From Kitasatospora paranensis (GTDB taxonomy: Bacteria > Actinomycetota > Actinomycetes > Streptomycetales > Streptomycetaceae): a stretch of DNA of 64,000 bases. The notes beneath the pieces were generated by a model. The model had not been told where the DNA came from and did not search any database. It was given only the letters and a program-made list of their open reading frames with translations. The translations under genes were made by a program, and so were the position numbers. Positions 9,474 to 18,717 of this stretch are shown one piece after another (position 1 is the first letter of the stretch; each line of letters begins with the position of its first letter). The stretch lies in NCBI RefSeq assembly GCF_039544005.1, contig NZ_BAABKV010000001.1:3286001-3350000 (forward strand), in the 5' to 3' direction.

Positions 9474-10637
9474 GTCCGTACGCCTCGGCGATCAGCCGGT
9501 ACGAGCGCTGACGTGCCTCGTGCCCGTGGATGTGGGAGGTCACCATCAGCTCGTCGGCACCCACGCGCTTGCGCAACGCCTCCAAACCGTCGGCGACCTG
9601 CCCGGGGATCCGAGCACCACGTTCCCCAGCCAGGATTCGAGGAAGTCCGCCTCGACCGCTGTGTACGGATGCACGGCGGCCTCCTCCGGGGTGGGGATCG
9701 GCCCGGGCCTCCCCTGACGCAGCCGGAGCATGGCCAGCCCGGCGGAGCGGGCCAGCCGCAGCGCCTCCGGCTCGCCGTCCGCGGCCACCGCGCTGACCCC
9801 GATCAGCGCATACGGAGCGTCCAGGACCGCCGACGGGCGGAACGACGAACGGTAGAGATCAAGGGCCGGAACGGTGTTCGCCGCGCTGAAGTGGTGTGCG
9901 AACGCAAAGGGCAGACCCAGACTGCCCGCCAGGCGCGCGCTGAAGCCCGACGAGCCGAGCAGCCAGATCGGCGGCCGGCTCTCCCCCTGCGGAACGGCGC
10001 GCAGGCGGGCATAGGGGTGCCCGTCCGGGAAATCGCCGTCCAGGAAGTGCGTGAGCTCGGCCAACTGCTGCGGGAAGTCGTCGGCACCGTCGGCCAGCCC
10101 GCGCCGCAGGGCGCGGGCTGTCGCCTGGTCCGTGCCCGGTGCCCGCCCGAGGCCGAGGTCGATCCGCCCGGGATGGAGCGCTTCGAGCAGCCCGAACTGC
10201 TCGGCGATCGCCAACGGGGCATGGTTGGGCAGCATGACGCCACCGGAACCGAGCCGGAGGGTACGGGTGTTGGCTCCGAGATGTGCCAGCAGGACGGCCG
10301 GATTGGAGCTGGCCACGCCGGGCATGCCGTGGTGCTCAGCGACCCAGAAGCGGTGGTAGCCCCAGGCCTCGGCCCCTCGCGCGAGCTCCGTGGTCGCCGC
10401 AAGCGCCTCACCCGGGGTGTATCCATTCCCCACGGTGGCCAGGTCGAGGATGGACAGCGGGGCCGGGGCCGTCCCGCTGATCCGGCCGCGGACATCGTCC
10501 CGTGCCCCGGCTGCGGTGCCCCGGGTACTCGTACCGTCGTCTCCCGTGACGTCGGCTCCCGCGCCAGGGTTACTCGTAACGCCGGTGCCGGTCGCGCCGT
10601 CCTCCGCGTCGCCGGTCCGCTGGTCCTGGCTGGTCAT
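9460..10637 (-). CDS. LLM-class flavin-dependent oxidoreductase, one frame break
   Basis: Luciferase-like monooxygenase (TIM-barrel, FMN or F420 dependent), about 392 residues after repair. The family start LSILDLATVGNGYTPGEAL and the segment YHRFWVAEHHGMPGVASSNP are clear, followed by GSGGVMLPNHAPLAIAEQFG and DLGLGRAPGTD, all typical of the MsnO8-like subgroup. Substrate unknown. An acidic, Thr/Gly-rich N-terminal extension of about 55 residues precedes the domain. Start 10637 has AGGAGGA 8 bp upstream. The frame breaks after NVVLGSP; restoring one base in the run at 9604-9607 gives GQVADGLEALRKRVGADEL and the natural C-terminus. Confidence 0.88.
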
Positions 10638-11341
10638 GTCGTCCGTCCTCCTGATCACCTGGGCACGGGCCTGCTCACGCTGGACCGGCCCCAACCGTCG
10701 AACGACAACCCGTGGACGAACCTGTGTGTTCCCGGGCGGGACCTGCGGGTTCCCTCCCTGGTCCACCAGCCGGCATCGTCCTCCCGGACACGGGCTGGGC
10801 CGGAGGCCCTCGATGCACGGCCTGTCCTGCCCTGCCCTGCTGGCCGCTCTTCCGGTCTGCCGGGGAAGCCGGGGCACCCGATCCGCCCCGTGCTGGCGAC
10901 TTCATGCCAGCGCCGAGGTTCGCCACGCCCTGAGGTCGCGTCAGATTCACGCATCGGGCAAAGTTACTGATCAGTGCGGAGCAGTCGGCCGCGCTCACGA
11001 CGAAGGCCACCGAGCTGGACCAGCCCCGTGTGACCTGTGCGAGCCCCTGAAGCGGCACCCCGCTTCGGGGGCTCGCCGCATTTCCGGCGCCACGGCGCCA
11101 CGCGCCGCCCTCGGCGGGGCCGGGGCGCGAACCCCGGCTCTCCCGGCTGGGCTCCGAGCCGGCTCGCCCCGGCGACGACCCGGCGCGGACGAGCAGAGGC
11201 GGGTGGGCAGAGGTAAGGATGCTGTGCGGATGCGTGTGAGGCCGCCCACAAGGGGGGTGCTTCACGGCATGAAAGGTCGAGTCGCTAGCGTTACTCCCCG
11301 CAGCACTGCTCTCTCCTGGGCGGTCTGGAGGGAGTACCACC
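10638..11341. other. Gene-free stretch between LLM and DedA genes
   Basis: No protein or RNA gene can be supported in about 700 bp. It holds the hairpin at 11039-11076, a palindrome ACTGATCAGT near 10968, and an open frame of about 33 codons without a start ending ELDQPRVTCASP before a TGA, which could be the relic of a small protein. The DedA promoter should lie in the last 100 bp. Confidence 0.4.
11039..11076. terminator. 17-bp stem, 4-nt loop hairpin
   Basis: GCGAGCCCCTGAAGCGG pairs with CCGCTTCGGGGGCTCGC with one G-T mismatch across a CACC loop. No gene end is adjacent except the possible relic reading frame whose TGA lies inside the left arm. A terminator is the simplest reading. Confidence 0.5.
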
Positions 11342-11941
11342 TTGGACGCCGCAGCGGTGTTGGGCCCGTCATGGATCTGCGCCTTGGCGCTGTGTGCCGT
11401 GCTCGGTGACGCCTTCCTGCCGTTTCTGCCCAGTGGCACCCTGGTGATCCTTGCCGTCCTCCGGACGTCCGACATGGACGGAGCGCCCGTCCTGCTCGCG
11501 CTCGGCGTCGCCATCGCCTCCTTTCTCGGCGATCTCATCCTGCTGCGACTGGCCCGCAAGGGCGCACCCGCCCTGCACCGCAGGCTTGCGCGGCGGCCGG
11601 AACTCGCCGCCAGCGTGGAGCGTCTGCAGGAGAGCCTGGCCCAACGAACGACCAGGACAGCAGCGTTCATCGTGATCATCGCCAGGTTCGTCCCGGCGGG
11701 GCGCACCATCCTCGATCTGGCTGTCGGCCACTCCCCCGCCGCACCTCGCGTCTTCCTCCGCTGGTCGGCCCTGGCCGCCGTCGTATGGGCGTCCTACATC
11801 GTCAGCCTGGGCTGGCTGAACAGCCACTGGTTCAACACCGCCTGGCTGAGCATGGCCGTCTCGTGCGCCGCCGCCAGCTTGATCAGCACCACGGTCGCCC
11901 GCCTGGTGCGGCGCCGGCGGCGCGCCCTCGTCGCGGCCTGA
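11342..11941 (+). CDS. DedA/VTT-domain membrane protein
   Basis: Polytopic membrane protein of 199 residues in the DedA (SNARE-associated, VTT) family, whose members include undecaprenyl-phosphate and phospholipid flippases needed for envelope homeostasis. Visible features are the N-terminal re-entrant region GDAFLPFLPSGTLVIL, the segment GVAIASFLGDLILLRLARKG, and the diagnostic ARFVPAGRTILDLAVG with the conserved Arg-Pro-Arg pattern. The C-terminus ends in an Arg-rich tail. The TTG start is chosen because GGAGGGAG lies about 8 bp upstream and no ATG fits. Exact role and lipid substrate are unknown. Confidence 0.85.
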   Translation: MDAAAVLGPSWICALALCAVLGDAFLPFLPSGTLVILAVLRTSDMDGAPVLLALGVAIASFLGDLILLRLARKGAPALHRRLARRPELAASVERLQESLAQRTTRTAAFIVIIARFVPAGRTILDLAVGHSPAAPRVFLRWSALAAVVWASYIVSLGWLNSHWFNTAWLSMAVSCAAASLISTTVARLVRRRRRALVAA

Positions 11942-12392
11942 GATCGGATCCGGCCGCCGGAATCCGCGGCGCGGGGGATTTCCGGGAACGGGCGACGTAG
12001 CGGACGGATGACCCGCTCATGCCGACCGCCCCGGTCGGAGAGCTGACGGTTCGCCACCGCAACAGTTGAGGTCACAGCGCGGGGCGCGCCGGAGGACCGC
12101 CCGGACGGACCTGTCAGGGCTGTGTTTTCGGTCTCATTCGATGCCCTCGGAACGGTCGGCTGCAGCAGGACTCTGTCTCAGGACAGCAACAGAGCGCCAG
12201 GTGAGGGAGCCGCAGCCATGTGGATGGCGTGGTGGCTACCGGGTGGGTACGGCGTTGCACGACCACGGCGCGCGCGTGACATCCTTGGGCAGCGAAACAG
12301 ATCAATTGTCCGAATTTGTCGGCGCCGCAGCGGGTGTCGCCGAGGAGCCGCTGCGAGCCACGAGCGCGCGGACACCACTGGTAGGGGAGACC
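11942..12392. other. Long upstream region of the NodB-like lipoprotein gene
   Basis: No gene recognised over 450 bp. An AT-richer patch, CAGATCAATTGTCCGAATTT at 12297-12316, stands out from its surroundings and may be the promoter core. A structured leader is possible but no known riboswitch was recognised. Confidence 0.35.
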
Positions 12393-13656
12393 ATGAGCAG
12401 CATCTCTCGCAGGGCTGTGCTGAGTGCCGGTGCAGCCACCGCGGCACTGGGGGCCGTCGCCGCTTGCTCCAGCAACGGTTCCACGTCGCGGGACTCGGGC
12501 GGTGGTCCGGGCAGCGGCAACGGCGGCACGGGGACTCCCGCTGGTACGGGCAAGCCTGTACAGGGGACTCCGCTGGGCGACGGTTCGAACTCCGACACGG
12601 GGAGTCAGCCCAACCAGCCCAAGCCGGAGAAGCTCAAGCCGGGTGAGCAGCCTCCCCAGTTCGTCGTGTTCTCGTGGGACGGCGCCGGAGCGACCGATGA
12701 CGGCCAGTTCAGCCGGTTCCTCAAGCTCGCGGAGCAGTACAAGGCCTCGATGACCTTCTTCCTCTCCGGCATCTACACCCTGCCCAAGGAGAAGTCGGGC
12801 CTCTACCACCCCCGCGGCACTCCGTGGGCGCGTCGGACATCCCCTTCCTGTCCTCGGGAGCCGTCCGCAACACGATCAAGCTCATCAGCCAGGCCTGGCT
12901 GGCCGGCCACGAGATCGGCACCCACTTCAACGGTCACTTCTGCTCGACCCGGAGTGACGGCAACGGTGTCAACAAGTGGTCGCCGGAGGACTGGGAGAGC
13001 GAGATCCAGCAGGCCGTCTCGTTCGTGACGCAGTGGCGGACCAACACCGGTTTCACGGACGTCGACCCGCTGCCCTTCGACTACAAGAAGGAGCTCATCG
13101 GCGGCCGCACTCCTTGCCTGGAGGGCCAGAAGGCGCTGCTGCCGACCGCCGCCAAGCTCGGCTGGAAGTACGACGCGAGTTCGCCGGGCGGCATCCAGAT
13201 ATGGCCGCAGAAGGTCCAGGACGGGAAGATCTGGGACTTCCCCTACAGGGGATCCCGTTCCCCGGCCACAGCTTCCAGGTGCTGTCGATGGACTACAACA
13301 TCCTCGCCAACCAGTCCCACGGCACCACCAAGGGTGATCCTGCCAAGTACGGCGAGTGGCGCGACCAGGCCCGCGACGCCTACCTCGCCGGCTTCAACCG
13401 GGCGTACACCACGAACCGCGCGCCTTTCTTCATCGGCAACCACTTCGAGCAGTGGAACGGCGGTATCTACATGGACGCCGTCGAGGAGACGCTGAAGACG
13501 ATCGCCGGGAAGCCCGACGTGCGTCTCGTGTCCTTCCGGCAGCTGGTGGAGTGGCTGGAGGTGCAGGACCAGTCGACGCTGCGCAAGCTCAGGACGCTGG
13601 GTGTGGGCAAGGCACCGTCCGGCGGCTGGGAGACGTTCCTCGGCACCGCCGGCTGA
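12393..13656 (+). CDS. Polysaccharide deacetylase-like Tat lipoprotein, two frame breaks
   Basis: Secreted NodB-like protein of about 421 residues. The N-terminus has a twin-arginine SRRAVLS, a hydrophobic stretch and lipobox VAAC, so it is probably exported by Tat and lipid-anchored. A Gly/Ser/Thr-rich spacer of about 70 residues follows. The catalytic-like domain starts at FVVFSWDGAGATDDGQF and contains AGHEIGTHFNGHF, reminiscent of metal-binding NodB motifs, and RAPFFIGNHFEQWNGGIY near the end. Frame breaks lie in C-run 12809-12813 and G-run 13248-13251; one base restored in each gives a continuous protein. ATG 12393 has GGGGAGA upstream. Whether it deacetylates wall polymer or another glycan is not shown. 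Confidence 0.82.
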
Positions 13657-13748
13657 CCACCGGAGCGCGGCCGCTCGGCGGGCGACCACCAACTCCGCCC
13701 TCCCTCACCCGACGCCGTGTCAGGCCGGTTGGGGGAGGTGCGTCGTCG

Positions 13749-14110
13749 GCCGCCGATGGGAGCGAGGAGTCGTGCTGCAACGACGGAAGCGCCCACCGCT
13801 GTGCCGATGATCGAGTAGTGGTTCGTGTCGGGTACCCGCTCGGTCCGCACGCGGGACTCGTCCAGAGCCGCCCGTGCGGGCCGGTCCGCGTCGCACATGC
13901 CCTGCGGCTCGTCGAGAAGGCCGCGCTCCGCCCACAGCAGTTCAGCCGGACAGGGCAGTCGGTTGACGGCCGTCGCCGCGTCCACGTCCACGTCCACGTC
14001 CAGGAGTGCCTCGCGGCCGTCCTGGCGGATCGCCTCGGGCACCCAGGAGTACCGGTACGCGGCGGGGAGTCGTCGCCGGATCCGTGGTTGGCCTCCACGA
14101 CGTGCACCAC
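13749..14110 (-). pseudogene. C-terminal remnant of an alpha/beta hydrolase
   Basis: Reading from 14110, VVHVVEANHGSGDDSP continues, after restoring one C in the run at 14064-14067, into AAYRYSWVPEAIRQDGREALL and CPAELLWAERGLLDEPQGM, ending with RVPDTNHYSII. This is the C-terminal third of an alpha/beta hydrolase with the conserved His of PDTNHY. No start codon, nucleophile elbow or N-terminal half is present upstream, and no stop ends the frame cleanly, so the gene is 5'-truncated and probably dead. A GTCCAC hexamer is repeated four times inside it, coding Asp-Val repeats. Confidence 0.55.
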
Positions 14111-14247
14111 CCCTCTGTCACACCGGCTCGGAACGGCATCACCGGCCGGCGCGGCCACCGCAGAGGGCAGCCGCACCGGCCGGTGATGTTCGTCCGTCGG
14201 CGCGGTCGGGACGGAGGCGGCGCCCGCCCCTGTCCCGCGCCCGACGA

Positions 14248-14958
14248 CTACGCCTTCAGGTTCGGGATCCGCCAGTCGATCGCCTCGGTGCCGAACTCCT
14301 CAAGAGCGCTGTTGATCTGCGAGAACGGCCGGCTGCCGAAGAACAGCTTCGCGGAGAGCGGCGACGGGTGTGCTCCCTGCACCACGACGTGGCGCGAGGT
14401 GTCGATGAGGGGGAGCTTCTTCTTGGCGTAGTTGCCCCAGAGGACGAAGACCACCGGCTCGGCGCGGTCGCTGACCGCCTTGATCACGGCGTCGGTGAAC
14501 TTCTCCCAGCCCTTCGCCTTGTGCGAGTTGGCCTCGTGGGCGCGGACGGTGAGCACCGCGTTGAGCAGCAGCACGCCCTGCTCGGCCCAGTGCATCAGGT
14601 AGCCGTTGTCCGGGGCGGGGATGCCGAGGTCGGCGTCCAGCTCCTTGAAGATGTTGCGCAGCGACGGCGGCGTCTTGGTGCCGGGCAGCACGGAGAAGCT
14701 CATGCCGTGCGCCTGGCCGTCGTCGTGGTACGGGTCCTGGCCGAGGACGAGGACGCGGACCTTGTCGTACGGCGTCGCCGCCAGCGCGGAGAACTCCTGG
14801 CCGGCCGGCGGGAACACCTGGTGCTCGGCCCGCTCGCCCGCCAGGAAGGCGGCCAGTTCGGCGAAGTACGGCTTGCCTGCCTCGTCCGCCAGCACCTCCT
14901 GCCAGCTCTCGGGCAGTTCGATACCGGCGCCCGCGGCCGTCTCAGCCAGATCCGTCAC
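14248..14958 (-). CDS. ung: Uracil-DNA glycosylase, family 1
   Basis: Base-excision repair enzyme removing uracil from DNA. 236 residues, full family length. The water-activating motif GQDPYHDDGQAHGMSFSV carries Asp75, and the DNA-intercalation motif HPSPLSA begins at His197. LLLNAVLTVRAHEANSHKAKGW is the usual uracil-pocket neighbourhood. GTG 14958 has GGGAGG about 7 bp upstream. The same-frame ORF from 15021 adds only non-conserved residues. It is followed downstream by a decayed hydrolase. Confidence 0.96.
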   Translation of the reverse strand: MTDLAETAAGAGIELPESWQEVLADEAGKPYFAELAAFLAGERAEHQVFPPAGQEFSALAATPYDKVRVLVLGQDPYHDDGQAHGMSFSVLPGTKTPPSLRNIFKELDADLGIPAPDNGYLMHWAEQGVLLLNAVLTVRAHEANSHKAKGWEKFTDAVIKAVSDRAEPVVFVLWGNYAKKKLPLIDTSRHVVVQGAHPSPLSAKLFFGSRPFSQINSALEEFGTEAIDWRIPNLKA

Positions 14959-15114
14959 GACAAAACCTCCCACCGGCCGCGCCGCACCGCGCAGCGGCCG
15001 CCTCCGACCTATGACTTCCAACGACCTGAACGCTACACACCCGGACCGACAGCTCGCACCGACGGAACACCGACGGACCGACCGATGACGGCACCCGGCC
15101 GAAGCATCCCCGGG

Positions 15115-16269
15115 TCAGCGCAACTCCGGGGCGAGGCACTGGTCAGACCCGACGGGCCCGCCCTCCCGTGCCTGGGCCCTGCGGACCCGCACGTGTTCCG
15201 TGACGTTGAGGGCCACCATGACCACGGCGAGGACGGCCAGCGCGGCAAGTGCGGGCAGCCGCACCATGAGCGGCAGGAGCAGCAGCACCGCGACGGCGGC
15301 GGCAAGTCTGGTCGGGGAGATCGTTCCGAACATCATCCGTCGGGTGTAGCTGAAGGACAGCAGATAGAGCGCGCAGCCTCCGTACAGCAGTCCGAGGGTG
15401 CCGATGCCGAGGGCCCGGCCCGGTTGGGCCACGGTTTCGCCGAAGCCGACGGCCACCGCGATCACGCCCGCGATCAGCAGCAGGTGTCCGTAGGAGAACA
15501 CCCAGCGGATCATGTCGCGGCGCGAGGCCGCGGTCTCCACCGCGAACCTCATGGCGTCGGAGGCGAAGCCGAAGTAGAGCCACCACAGCGCGCAGGAGAT
15601 CACGAACGCGACGGCCACCGAGAGCAGTTGGGCCGGGTGCAGCCGGCCCTCCGCCACGGGTGCGCCGATGCCGACGATGGACTCGCCGAGGGCGACCAGC
15701 AGGAAGAGCCCGAAGCGTTCCGGCAGGTGGCCGGGGTGGTAGGTGACGTTCGCGAGCCGCCTGCGGAATACCAGAGGGGCCGCGAGGTCGCAGAACGCGG
15801 CCACGGCCCAGAGCAGTTCACGGGCCGGGCTGTCCAGGAGGCCGCCGACGAGCATCGCCGGGCCACTGATCGCGGCGCCCACCCCGTACGGGCCGCGCCA
15901 GACGCCCGGGACTTCCCGGAGCAGCCACAGCAGCACCAGCCGGGCACCCCAGTACCCAGCGCCGAAGAGCACGCCACGCGCCCCGTAGGCGCCCGGCAGG
16001 GCGAGGGCCATGAACAGGCCGCCGAGGCCGACGGCGAAGATGCCGATGCGGTCGCGAGGGCTGTCCACGTCACGGATGTTGGCCTGAACGGTGGTGCCGA
16101 CCCAGCACCAGTAGACCGGCGCGAAGGCCACCAGGGCCTGTCCGATCCCCGCCGCGTCGTGGTGGTGGTGCAGCAGTTGCGACACCTGCGTCACGGCGAA
16201 GACGAAGACCAGGTCGAAGTAGAGCTCCGCCCAGGTGACCCGCTTCTCCTGCGGCAACGTGTCCGTCAC
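15115..16269 (-). CDS. Low-temperature-requirement A (LtrA) family membrane protein
   Basis: Polytopic membrane protein of 384 residues with about ten helices. The LtrA hallmark lies at the N-terminus: VTWAELYFDLVFVFAVTQ, followed by HHHHDAAG. The mid-region signature is HLPERFGLFLLVALGESIVG and the C-terminal half contains ASRRDMIRWVFSYGHLLLIAG. The family was first found through cold growth in Listeria; its biochemical role is not established. GTG 16269 is chosen because GGGGAGGA lies 4-5 bp upstream. Its own promoter is probably in the AT-richer 16290-16350 patch. Confidence 0.9.
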   Translation of the reverse strand: MTDTLPQEKRVTWAELYFDLVFVFAVTQVSQLLHHHHDAAGIGQALVAFAPVYWCWVGTTVQANIRDVDSPRDRIGIFAVGLGGLFMALALPGAYGARGVLFGAGYWGARLVLLWLLREVPGVWRGPYGVGAAISGPAMLVGGLLDSPARELLWAVAAFCDLAAPLVFRRRLANVTYHPGHLPERFGLFLLVALGESIVGIGAPVAEGRLHPAQLLSVAVAFVISCALWWLYFGFASDAMRFAVETAASRRDMIRWVFSYGHLLLIAGVIAVAVGFGETVAQPGRALGIGTLGLLYGGCALYLLSFSYTRRMMFGTISPTRLAAAVAVLLLLPLMVRLPALAALAVLAVVMVALNVTEHVRVRRAQAREGGPVGSDQCLAPELR

Positions 16270-16487
16270 CGGTCCTCCCCAAGAACGGCACCGACTGACT
16301 GCACTGCACAACTGCACTACACAAATGAACTGCACAATTGAACTTCACGAGCGCACCGCACCGCACCGGTGAACCCCGCTGCTGCACCGCACGACCGGGT
16401 GCTGGAGGCCATCGGACGTGCGGCGCACCCGGCCGGCCGGCAGCAGGGCCGTCGACCGGGGCGCCGCACGTCCGGCTGCGGAAGGCG

Positions 16488-17266
16488 TCAGATCTCGTCG
16501 ATCAGATCGGCGATCGACTTGACCACGCGGGTCGGCCGGTACGGGAAGCGCTCCACGTCGGCCGGGGCGGTGAGCCCGGTCAGCACGAGGATGGTCTCCA
16601 TGCCGGCCTCCATGCCCGAGACCACGTCGGTGTCCATCCGGTCGCCGATCATCGCGGCGGTCTCCGAGTGGGCGCCGGCGGTGTTGAGCGCCTCGCGCAT
16701 CATCAGCGGGTTCGGCTTGCCGACGAAGTAGGGCTCGACGCCCGTCGCCTTGGTGATCAGAGCCGCGACCGAGCCGGTGGCCGGCAGCACGCCCTCGGGC
16801 GACGGACCGGTCTCGTCCGGGTTGGTGCAGATGAACCGGGCACCGGCGTTGATCAGCCTGATCGCCTTGGTCAGCGCCTCGAAGCTGTAGGTGCGGGTCT
16901 CGCCGAGGACGACGTAGTCCGGATCCTTGTCGGTCAGGATGTAACCCGCCTGGTAGAGCGCGGTGGTCAGGCCGGCCTCGCCGATCACGTAGGCCGTGCC
17001 GCCGGGCCGCTGGCTCTTCAGGAACTTGGCGGTGGCCAGGGCGGAGGTCCAGATGCACTCCTCCGGCACCTCCAGCCCCATCCCGGCGAGCCGGGCGCTG
17101 AGGTCGCGGGGGTGTAGATGGAGTTGTTGGTGAGCACCAGGAACGGCTTGCCGGATGCGCGCAGACGCCGGAGGAACTCCTCGGCGCCGGGGATCGGCGT
17201 GCCCTCATGGATGAGGACACCGTCCATGTCGGTCAGCCAGGACTCGATGGGCTTGCGGTCTGCCAC
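16488..17266 (-). CDS. HAD-IIA (NagD-like) phosphatase, one frame break
   Basis: Haloacid-dehalogenase superfamily phosphohydrolase, about 259 residues. Motif I is [12 protein letters not shown] with the nucleophile Asp, motif II is FLVLTNNS, and the C-terminal motif is [12 protein letters not shown]. The cap region with [16 protein letters not shown] and the motif VGKPNPLMM are typical of the NagD group acting on small sugar or nucleotide phosphates. Substrate is not known. The frame breaks after NNSIYTP; restoring one base in the run at 17108-17112 gives [17 protein letters not shown]. The start is GTG 17266 with GGGAG upstream. Confidence 0.9.
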
Positions 17267-17280
17267 GTGCGTTTCTCCCG

Positions 17281-17320
17281 AGGTCGTACCAGGTCGTACC
17301 AGGTCGTGCGAGGGTCGTAC
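17281..17320. repeat. 10-bp tandem repeat upstream of HAD gene
   Basis: AGGTCGTACC occurs twice in tandem and is followed by two degenerate copies (AGGTCGTGCG, AGGGTCGTAC). It lies immediately upstream of the HAD start and could be an operator array or a slippage product. Confidence 0.6.
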
Positions 17321-17676
17321 TTGAACTGCACCCCTCCGCCCGGGGCCGGACCGGGCCGTGCCGCGACGTGTGGGGGTCCTGCCGGCTGCCCCAACGGCAC
17401 CAGCCTAATCCGCACACCTGCCCCAACGGCAGTACGTCCCGCCCAGCGGACTCGCACGCTCCTGTTCGGGGTTCTCCCGGCCTCCGCGCCCTCCTGTACG
17501 GCCAGGCCCGCCGACCCGGCCGCCACCGTGCCGGCCCGGCCCGCCTGGCCGCACCCGGCCGCTCCTCAAGCTCTCCTTAAGCCGCCCCTAACGGCACCGG
17601 GCGAGCCTCAACTTCCTTGCACACCAAGGCTAGCGTGCAGGCACAGCGCCACCGTCACCCCCGAGGAGCAGCCCTC
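17321..17676. other. Divergent intergenic region, HAD / LPMO
   Basis: No gene seen. A TAGCGT -10-like hexamer at 17631-17636 would give the LPMO a short leader. No DasR-type operator was found here, unlike the chitinase and PTS promoters in this window. Upstream sequence is Pro/Ala-codon-like but shows no conserved protein. Confidence 0.4.
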
Positions 17677-18681
17677 ATGCCCGCTCGCCCGATCGCCCGC
17701 CGAAGGGTCACCACCGTCGCCGGCATCCTGTCCGGCTTCGTGCTCTCCGGCACGCTCGGCTCCGGCACCGCCGCCGCGCACGGTTCGATGCAGAACCCGC
17801 TCAGCCGCGTCGAGGGCTGCTACCTGGAGGGCCCGGAGCACCCGAAGTCGGCCGCCTGCACCGCCGCCATCGCCCTCGGCGGCACCCAGGCGATGTACGA
17901 CTGGAACGGCGTCCGGATCGGCAACGCCGACGGCCACCACCAGCAGCTGATCCCGGACGGCCGGCTGTGCAGCGCCGACAACACCGAGTTCGCGGGCCTG
18001 GACCTGCCGCGGGCCGACTGGCCGGCCACCAACCTCACGGCCGGCTCCGGCTTCACCTTCCGGTTCCGGGCCACCGCACCCCACCGCGGCACCTTCCGGC
18101 TGTACGTCACCAACCGGACGTACAAGCCGTCGTCGCCACTGGGCTGGTCCAACCTGGAGTCGACGCCGTTCCTGACCGTCACCGACCCGCAGCTGGTCGA
18201 CGGCCAGTACGTCCTGCCGGGCCGGATCCCCGCCGGGCTGACCGGCCGCCAGCTGATCTACGCCATCTGGCAGCGCTCGGACAGCCCCGAGGCCTTCTAC
18301 TCCTGCTCCGACGTGGTCTTCGACGGCAGCGGCAGCACCGCCGGCACGGCGGCCCTGCCGGCGGCCGGCAGCGGGGTCCAGCACGTGCACGACGCCTCAC
18401 CCGCCGCCGCCCAGGCCGGCGGCGCGGGTACCGCCACCACCGGCCCTGCGGGCAGCGGCGACAAAGCGTCCACGGCGGCACGGTCCACCGGCGCGGCGAC
18501 GAACCCCGCCGCCGTGGCGGCCGCGGCACCGGCGACCGCACCCGCCGCAGCGCAGCTCGCGCAGACCGGCACCGACCGCGCCACCGGTCTGCTCGCCGCG
18601 GTCGGGACAGCCTTCCTGCTGTCCGGCGCCGTGATCGCCGTCCTGCACCGCCGCCGCACCCGGGCGGCCCACACGCGCTGA
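17677..18681 (+). CDS. AA10 lytic polysaccharide monooxygenase with LAxTG wall-sorting signal
   Basis: Secreted copper enzyme that oxidatively cleaves chitin or cellulose-like chains. 334 residues. A signal peptide ends GSGTAAA so that His35 becomes the mature N-terminal residue of the copper histidine brace (HGSMQNPLSR). Further AA10 features are AMYDWNGVRIG, DGRLCSADN and RQLIYAIWQRSDS plus FYSCSDVVF. After an Ala/Gly/Thr-rich linker the C-terminus carries LAQTG (294-298), a hydrophobic helix and RRRTR. This is a class E sortase signal, so the enzyme is likely covalently fixed to the wall. ATG 17677 has GAGGAG upstream; the frame from 17617 lacks support. LpmP-type enzymes of Streptomyces act at the hyphal surface; equivalence is inference. 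Confidence 0.9.
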   Translation: MPARPIARRRVTTVAGILSGFVLSGTLGSGTAAAHGSMQNPLSRVEGCYLEGPEHPKSAACTAAIALGGTQAMYDWNGVRIGNADGHHQQLIPDGRLCSADNTEFAGLDLPRADWPATNLTAGSGFTFRFRATAPHRGTFRLYVTNRTYKPSSPLGWSNLESTPFLTVTDPQLVDGQYVLPGRIPAGLTGRQLIYAIWQRSDSPEAFYSCSDVVFDGSGSTAGTAALPAAGSGVQHVHDASPAAAQAGGAGTATTGPAGSGDKASTAARSTGAATNPAAVAAAAPATAPAAAQLAQTGTDRATGLLAAVGTAFLLSGAVIAVLHRRRTRAAHTR

Positions 18682-18717
18682 CCCGTGGGCCGACGCGGGC
18701 CGTGGTTGAGTGGAGGC

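Noticed and set aside
11095-11150. tRNA-like T arm on the minus strand
   Set aside because: The loop TTCGCGC lacks the conserved A58, and no acceptor or anticodon arm can be folded around it.
10964-11251. 95-codon minus ORF in the gap before DedA
   Set aside because: No ribosome site, no recognisable domain, overlaps a hairpin; composition is that of random GC-rich sequence.
12066-12392. N-terminal extension of the NodB-like lipoprotein
   Set aside because: A proper twin-arginine lipoprotein signal begins at ATG 12393 with a ribosome site; the upstream frame is not protein-like.
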